From Sphingomonas sp. PAMC26645 (GTDB taxonomy: Bacteria > Pseudomonadota > Alphaproteobacteria > Sphingomonadales > Sphingomonadaceae): a stretch of 64,000 nt of DNA. Position numbers and translations under genes: made by a program. Where the stretch lies: the NCBI RefSeq assembly GCF_004795835.1, contig NZ_CP039249.1:1670501-1734500 (forward strand), in the 5' to 3' direction. The notes beneath the pieces are model-generated. The model did not search any database. It saw only the letters and a list, made by a program, of their open reading frames with translations, and was not told the DNA's origin. Positions 59,728-64,000 of the stretch are shown in pieces; position 1 is the first letter of the stretch; each line of letters starts with the position of its first letter.

Positions 59728-60473
59728 CAGGCTGCTCGGGACGCCACCGGAACGGGCAGCTCGTTCCATTCTCGCCCGTCCAGGTCCCGCCCGCCCGTCT
59801 TTGGCCTGATGCCACCCCATTGCTTGAAGAAGAACGCCACGCCTTGCTGCGCGCACTGGTCGCGGATCTCGCGAGCCCATTCGATCGCCATGGGTCTGGC
59901 ACCGGGCCCGCTCTCGCCACCAGCGATCACCCAGTGGATGCCCGACAGGTCGATCTCGCCGACGGCACCGATGAGCGGTTCCACTGAAAGGAAGCGGACG
60001 GCGGCGGGTGCCTGACGGAGGTGCGTTACGCGTGCGCTGGAACGGCTGTCTTCAACGGAGACGCCGAACCACATGTGGTCCGGCGGCGTCGCATTGCGGT
60101 AACGACGCTTGAGGTAGTCCCGCATTAGCGAGCTCCGCTTCGTGAGCACCTGGAACACGTGCCAGTCGGCCTTCTCCATGGTGTCGAACACGCGATCGAT
60201 GAACTCCCGAGGGACATCCTTGTGGAACAGGTCGCTCATCGAGTTGACGAAGATCATCCTCGACCGCTTCCACGCGAGCGGTTGCTCGATGCGCTCAGGC
60301 CGCAACGTCAGATCGAAGCCGTTCTCGAAAGGATGTCCGGGTATGCCGCGCCAGCGCTCCGAGAAGCGAGCCGCATAGCAATTGTCGCAGCCAGCCGTGA
60401 TCTTCGTGCAGCCCGTCACCGGGTTCCACGTTGCGTCGGTCCATTCGATTGCACTGCCGTCGGCCATAGTCAC
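59727..60473 (-). CDS. DUF5131 (phage Gp37/Gp68-like) three-Cys-motif protein
   Basis: The 248-residue product begins SAIEWTDATWNPVTGCTKIT, followed by AGCDNCYAARFSERWRG. Its three cysteines (C22-x6-C29-x2-C32) are the family hallmark and resemble an iron-sulphur cluster motif of the radical-SAM type, although spacing differs from CxxxCxxC. Later parts (SMSDLFHKDVP, FQVLTKRSSLMRDYLKRR, WFGVSVEDS, RFLSVEPLIGAVG, VIAGGESGPGARPM and FFFKQWGG) make a barrel-like fold. The family occurs on phages and mobile elements; its activity is unproven. It overlaps tcmP copy 1 and is divergent from tcmP copy 2, so the three genes form one module. Confidence 0.9.
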   Translation of the reverse strand: MTMADGSAIEWTDATWNPVTGCTKITAGCDNCYAARFSERWRGIPGHPFENGFDLTLRPERIEQPLAWKRSRMIFVNSMSDLFHKDVPREFIDRVFDTMEKADWHVFQVLTKRSSLMRDYLKRRYRNATPPDHMWFGVSVEDSRSSARVTHLRQAPAAVRFLSVEPLIGAVGEIDLSGIHWVIAGGESGPGARPMAIEWAREIRDQCAQQGVAFFFKQWGGIRPKTGGRDLDGREWNELPVPVASRAA

Positions 60474-60645
60474 GCATCTCCGGAACGAACCGTGAATCTG
60501 CCATATCGCGACTCAAGGCGCAACGACAATGCGCTTCGATCGTGGCGAAAGCGAGAAGCGTGAAGGGCCGGGGGCTGGACAGAAGTCGAACAAAGCACCC
60601 ATAAGCTTGGTTCGCGACGACTGGACGTCGGAGAGGTGAATCTCG

Positions 60646-61926
60646 ATGGCGGCAAGTCTGGGATATGATTGGATCGTAGGTGGCGCTCTCCCTGAGCTGG
60701 GGCGACATAGCGTTGCCAAGCACGAGATCTTTGACCGATATGTCGGCGCCTACATTCAAACGTTGACGAAGAGCCACCGCGTCCGGGAACTCAATCTGAC
60801 GATCGTTGACGGCTTCTGCGGCGGCGGTCGGTATCTGCTAGATGGATCGGAAGTGGATGGATCTCCTTTGCGGATGCTTGCATCCGTCGAGCGGGCGCAG
60901 CTCGAGGTCGCGGCGGCACGGGCGAGGGGCGTCGAGATCAAGGCCGACTTCGTATTCGTAGACGCCAATAGCAACCACGTCGACTTCCTGAGGGATCTGC
61001 TGGAGCGGGAAGGGCATGGCGCGCGTATCGGGCGCGACATCCACATCGTGCCGTCAAAGTTCGAGGATGTCGCCGGCGAAGTGATCGAACGCATCCGGAA
61101 GAAGGGAACCGCACACCGGTCGCTGTTCTTCCTAGATCAATACGGTTGGAGCGCGGTCACGTTCGCGACGATCCGCGGCATCATGGGCGCGCTTCTGAAC
61201 CCGGAAGTCGTCCTGACCTTCATGGTCGACAATCTCGTGAACCTGCTCAACGACCGGATGATAGGCACTGCCGGGCTCGCCGCCATCGATTTGGACCGCG
61301 ATGACGTCCGAGACATGCTTCAGATGAAGGAGATGCGTGGTTGGAAGAGGCTCATCCAAAACACGCTTTACGAGCACATCCAACGCAATACCGGCGCGGA
61401 CTACTACACGCCCTTCTTCATCCATCCGGACGGCGGATCGAACCGGGACTACTGGCTGCTGCATCTGTCGAAGCATCACCAGGCACGCGAGGAGATGGGC
61501 AAGATCCACTGGTCGATGGAGAACACGTTCGAGCATTTCGGGCGAGCCGGGTTCAATTCGCTAGGGTTCCAACCTGACCAGGACGTCCGCGAGGACATGC
61601 TGGATTTCGGATTTAACGACAATGCTCGGACCAGATCCGAGGTGGCGGTGGTCGATCAGCTCGCCAGGATGCTTCATGCTCGCGCGCTTGCCGGCGCAGG
61701 GCCGTTGACCAAGAAGGCGCTCTTCGCGTCGCACTGCAACGAGGCGCCTGTGATAGCCAGCATCGTCGACGCGGCATTGGTGCAGCTCCGCGAGGCGAAG
61801 GACGTCATGATAGCCGCACCGACCGGCGCTCTGCGTCGGTCGGTCAGGAAGTTCGATTGGAACGACGAGATCAGCCTGTCTAGGCAGCCTGGACTGTTCT
61901 CGGTCTTCGATCGACAGGCCGCGTAG
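60646..61926 (+). CDS. tcmP: Three-Cys-motif partner protein TcmP (copy 2)
   Basis: The 426-residue product starts at ATG 60646 after GGAGAGG. It shares the TcmP signatures with copy 1 but is clearly diverged: ELGRHSVAKHEIFDRYVGAY, LTIVDGFCGGGRYLLDG (Asp55-Gly56-Phe57), FVFVDANSNHVDFLRDLLE, and SLFFLDQYGWSAVTFATIRG (Asp164-x2-Gly-Trp168). A bifurcated C-terminal part (LSKHHQAREEMGKIHWSMEN) is unlike copy 1. It is divergent from the DUF5131 gene with 172 bp between them. Two different TcmP proteins per three-Cys gene suggests distinct substrates or a heteromer. No further assignment is possible from sequence. Confidence 0.85.
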   Translation: MAASLGYDWIVGGALPELGRHSVAKHEIFDRYVGAYIQTLTKSHRVRELNLTIVDGFCGGGRYLLDGSEVDGSPLRMLASVERAQLEVAAARARGVEIKADFVFVDANSNHVDFLRDLLEREGHGARIGRDIHIVPSKFEDVAGEVIERIRKKGTAHRSLFFLDQYGWSAVTFATIRGIMGALLNPEVVLTFMVDNLVNLLNDRMIGTAGLAAIDLDRDDVRDMLQMKEMRGWKRLIQNTLYEHIQRNTGADYYTPFFIHPDGGSNRDYWLLHLSKHHQAREEMGKIHWSMENTFEHFGRAGFNSLGFQPDQDVREDMLDFGFNDNARTRSEVAVVDQLARMLHARALAGAGPLTKKALFASHCNEAPVIASIVDAALVQLREAKDVMIAAPTGALRRSVRKFDWNDEISLSRQPGLFSVFDRQAA

Positions 61927-62264
61927 CCCGGGACTATCCGGTGGCTTCTCGTCATTGAGCGCAGCTTTGAAAGCCGTGGCTATCTGGGTGTAGAAGCTTG
62001 GATGCGTGAAGCGAAGCGCCATCGCCACGACAGGTCCGAAGGCGACCAAGAACTGGTAGCGGATCGCACCGTGCGACTTCATCGACGTTTTCGACGATCT
62101 CGACCCGTGACGGTCTTCGCGACGTCTGCCGGCCCTGCCTCGCGCTACTCTGAGCGGGCCCCGATCAATGCAGATAGTTTAGGTGTGGAGTAGCAGCGAT
62201 TCGTCGTTAAAGTCCTTGTGGGCGCGACGGAACAGAGCGGAATCGCGCCGTGGATCACCGCGCG
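61927..62264. other. 338-bp intergenic region, possible gene remnant
   Basis: No complete gene. On the minus strand a frame from 62082 downwards reads GAIRYQFLVAFGPVVAMALR and FTHPSFYTQIATAFKAALND, which looks like natural protein sequence for about 50 codons before running antisense into the tcmP copy 2 gene. It could be a truncated gene start or chance. The remainder shows nothing recognisable. Confidence 0.4.
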
Positions 62265-62933
62265 CTACGTTTCTTGAGGGGATTGATTGAAACTTTCTAC
62301 GGCATCTGCGTTCGCGGGTGTTTCGAGATCAGGCGACGTGACATCCGGATCGATAGGTATGACCTCGACTGCCTCGGCTGGTTTCGCCGCCGGGAGTCTG
62401 GCCTGCATCGCCGCGATGCGTTCGTCTGCTTCCGCCGCCGAAGCGCCCGCTCCAGTGACGGCACCCAGATACCTGGCGGCTGCGACTTCGCTCTGGAAGT
62501 AGGCGATCTCTCGGCTCATCGCGGTGATGTCGTCCTCCGGCACGGATGCGATCGCCTTGAGGTCAGCAGCCCCACAGACGTCGAGGCGTCGCCAGCTGAA
62601 AGCTCGCGACAGCGCGTCGTAGCAGTTCTGGCTGTAGATCATCGCTCCCGACAGGCCTTCGGCAGAGACGGCCTTGCGCATGTTTGCAAAACCGATCGAC
62701 GCGCCCGCAGCGTTCAGGGCCTCTATGGGGGGCGGGGTCTGAGCGGCAACAGCTGAATTGAGCGTCTTTATCGGCGAATCGCTGATGGCCACGTCGGCAG
62801 CGCTGGGCGTCGAAGTCCTCGACGAGCACTTCGATATGTTTCCGATCAGGAAGAGTCCGCCGACAATCGCAATCAGCCAGCCTACGCCTGTTTTCGACGT
62901 CTTGGACGACGCAGGCGTTGTTCTCCCCGGCAT
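62265..62933 (-). CDS. Hypothetical membrane-anchored protein
   Basis: I do not recognise this 222-residue protein. A basic, Ser/Thr-rich N-terminus precedes a single hydrophobic segment (GVGWLIAIVGGLFLIGNI, about residues 16-33), and then a Ser/Thr-rich linker and a mostly helical domain with a few conserved-looking points (YSQNCYDALSRAFSWRRLDV, Cys pair, about residues 102-122). The C-terminus is acidic and Pro-rich. It probably sits in the inner membrane with the domain outside. The codon use differs from neighbours and it lies between the TcmP module and the Hxs genes, pointing the opposite way to both. Confidence 0.7.
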   Translation of the reverse strand: MPGRTTPASSKTSKTGVGWLIAIVGGLFLIGNISKCSSRTSTPSAADVAISDSPIKTLNSAVAAQTPPPIEALNAAGASIGFANMRKAVSAEGLSGAMIYSQNCYDALSRAFSWRRLDVCGAADLKAIASVPEDDITAMSREIAYFQSEVAAARYLGAVTGAGASAAEADERIAAMQARLPAAKPAEAVEVIPIDPDVTSPDLETPANADAVESFNQSPQET

Positions 62934-63073
62934 GGCAGTTCCCCTTTTCCGGTGTCGAACATAGCGGTCCTGCAGAAGTGCTCAACCGGCTTGTTCGCCT
63001 CGAAATCGATGTATCGGCGCTTGTGTCGCTGTTGTGTCACGCGTAGCCTTCAGCACTTGCACTCTGGGGGAGG

Positions 63074-63334
63074 GTGCATTGCTTGGGGACTGATCACATC
63101 GAAGAGCTGCGGATAGGCGCCGCCGGTCCGTTCGAGGCGGCATTATATTGGTTGATCGCGTTTTATCCTTCGATTTCGGCGGATGGTGCCGAAGACGGCG
63201 TCATGGTGCTGCGATCTTCGCTGCTCAGCCGAAGTCAGATGGAGGACGCGTGGGCCTGCGCGCTCGCGAACGAGCGGCTTCTGGCAGAAAACGCCGAAGG
63301 CCGTGAAGCCGTGCTTTCGAGCTTGATCGCGTGA
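63074..63334 (+). CDS. hxsD: His-Xaa-Ser system protein HxsD-like
   Basis: A small (about 86-residue) protein coupled to the radical-SAM gene that follows. FEAALYWLIAFYPSISADGA, VMVLRSSLLSRSQMEDAWAC and the C-terminal ALANERLLAENAEGREAVLS match the general pattern I know for HxsD (Tyr-Trp near the start of the fold, a beta strand, and a final charged helix). The start is uncertain: GTG 63074 sits directly on the GGGGGAGG ribosome site, so TTG 63083, nine bases downstream, may be the true start. The stop overlaps the next gene's GTG. HxsD function is unknown to me. HxsA and HxsC, if present, lie beyond the window. Confidence 0.6.
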   Translation: MHCLGTDHIEELRIGAAGPFEAALYWLIAFYPSISADGAEDGVMVLRSSLLSRSQMEDAWACALANERLLAENAEGREAVLSSLIA

Positions 63335-64000
63335 CGTTTCTCCCCGTCAAGGCGCGCCCCATATCGCCCGGTCGGATGCTGCTGGTCGGCGATTCCGGCG
63401 CCTTCGCGGTGGGCCCACGGTCGATCGTAGAGCGGCTCGGCACCGACGCGCTGACGCGTGAAGACCGGAAGTCGCTTGCCCGAGAAGGCCTGCTCGTGGC
63501 CGAAGGCGACGCTCTCGGACAGGTGGCGCACGGCCACGCAATTGCGCGCCGGGTCGGCGGTGCGGGGGCTCTCGACTATCTGATCCTCGTTCCCACGCTC
63601 CGATGCAATCTGAGCTGCAGTTATTGCCAGGTCTCTCGCGTGGCGGAGCGCAGCACGGGCTTCGACTGGAGCGACCGCACGCTGACGGCGGTCCTTGAGG
63701 TGATCGACGCGTTGGAGGTCGACCAGGTCAAGATAGAGTTCCAGGGCGGCGAGCCAACCCTGCGACCGGATCTGATCCGCGCGGTGATCGAGCGATGCGA
63801 ACGCTTCGCCAGGCGCCAGTTCGTGATCTGCACCAATTTGCAGCGCCTCGGCGACGAGGTGATCGCGCTGTTCGACCGGCCGGACGTGTTCATCAGCACG
63901 TCGCTCGATGGCGACGTGTCGACGCACGCGCGGCAGCGCACGGGCGACGCCGCCACGACGGACACGTTCCTCGAGAACCTGCGGTTCGTCGTTGATCGAT
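63331..64000 (+). CDS. hxsB: His-Xaa-Ser system radical SAM maturase HxsB, N-terminal part
   Basis: The first 223 residues of a radical-SAM enzyme that is thought to modify a His-Xaa-Ser repeat peptide (RiPP-like maturation). The GTG start overlaps the hxsD stop (GTGA). The N-terminal domain runs to about residue 80 (FLPVKARPISPGRMLLVGDS). The cluster motif is CNLSCSYCQVSR: Cys92, Cys96 and Cys99 bind the 4Fe-4S cluster, and CQVSR is an HxsB hallmark. IEFQGGEPTLRPDL and ISTSLDGDVSTHARQR follow, as in HxsB. The gene is cut by the window edge, so the C-terminal auxiliary-cluster region cannot be judged. Confidence 0.85.
   Translation, partial: MTFLPVKARPISPGRMLLVGDSGAFAVGPRSIVERLGTDALTREDRKSLAREGLLVAEGDALGQVAHGHAIARRVGGAGALDYLILVPTLRCNLSCSYCQVSRVAERSTGFDWSDRTLTAVLEVIDALEVDQVKIEFQGGEPTLRPDLIRAVIERCERFARRQFVICTNLQRLGDEVIALFDRPDVFISTSLDGDVSTHARQRTGDAATTDTFLENLRFVVDR

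Noticed and set aside
61561-62082. A minus-strand 173-codon frame partly overlapping tcmP copy 2
   Set aside because: Only its first 50 codons look natural; the rest is antisense to tcmP, so it is noted as a possible remnant and not called as a gene.

Overview
The window is a chromosomal stretch of a high-GC alphaproteobacterium, most likely a Sphingomonas or close relative. The pointers are the dnaG-rpoD and carA/carB-greA neighbourhoods, a DUF4170 gene, a large Oar/CarO-like TonB-dependent receptor, many Tat-exported glycosidases and the dense REP-like palindromes between genes. No taxonomic search was possible, so the genus is an inference.

Layout. 1-2308: end of trmD, rplS, a 0.9 kb repeat-filled gap, and a RluE-type pseudouridine synthase. 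2485-3848: a visibly AT-richer two-gene cassette whose second product carries a canonical HEPN RNase motif; it resembles a toxin or phage-defence module that I cannot name. 3981-15142: housekeeping genes (rpoD, dnaG, a DUF559 gene, a GatB/YqeY gene, carA, a small lipoprotein gene wedged between carA and carB, carB, greA, a rhomboid protease). 15493-17449: small envelope/stress proteins (DUF4170, DUF883-like, DUF3618, DUF1469). 17592-27479: eno, ftsB, an alpha/beta hydrolase, a DUF885 lipoprotein, an MFS exporter, a prolyl oligopeptidase, two small exported proteins and a DUF1330 gene.

27531-56420 is one functional locus for taking apart protein N-glycans. A six-gene, mostly translationally coupled minus-strand operon (GH20, GH2 beta-mannosidase, GH3, GH125, GH92, GH29) has the same GH3-GH125-GH92-GH29 order as nixI-J-K-L of Xanthomonas campestris, which processes plant N-glycans. 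Beside it lie a GntR regulator with a GH2 beta-galactosidase, a GlcNAc phosphotransferase set (an EIIA-HPr-EI fusion and an EIICB), nagA and a SIS-type glucosamine-6-phosphate deaminase, a glycosylasparaginase with a cutC gene, and a TonB-dependent receptor. Read together: uptake of glycopeptides, sequential trimming in the periplasm, release of GlcNAc from asparagine, PTS import, and conversion to fructose-6-phosphate.

56570 to the right edge is an accessory region. It begins with short repeats of the kind found at Tn7/Tn5053-type transposon ends, beside an orphan tniQ. It then holds a DUF5131 (three-Cys-motif) gene coupled to one tcmP gene and divergent from a second tcmP, a membrane-anchored hypothetical gene, and the first two genes (hxsD-like, hxsB) of a His-Xaa-Ser radical-SAM system that runs off the window. 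The best candidates for under-described biology are the HEPN cassette, the double-TcmP/DUF5131 module and the Hxs genes inside a possible transposon.
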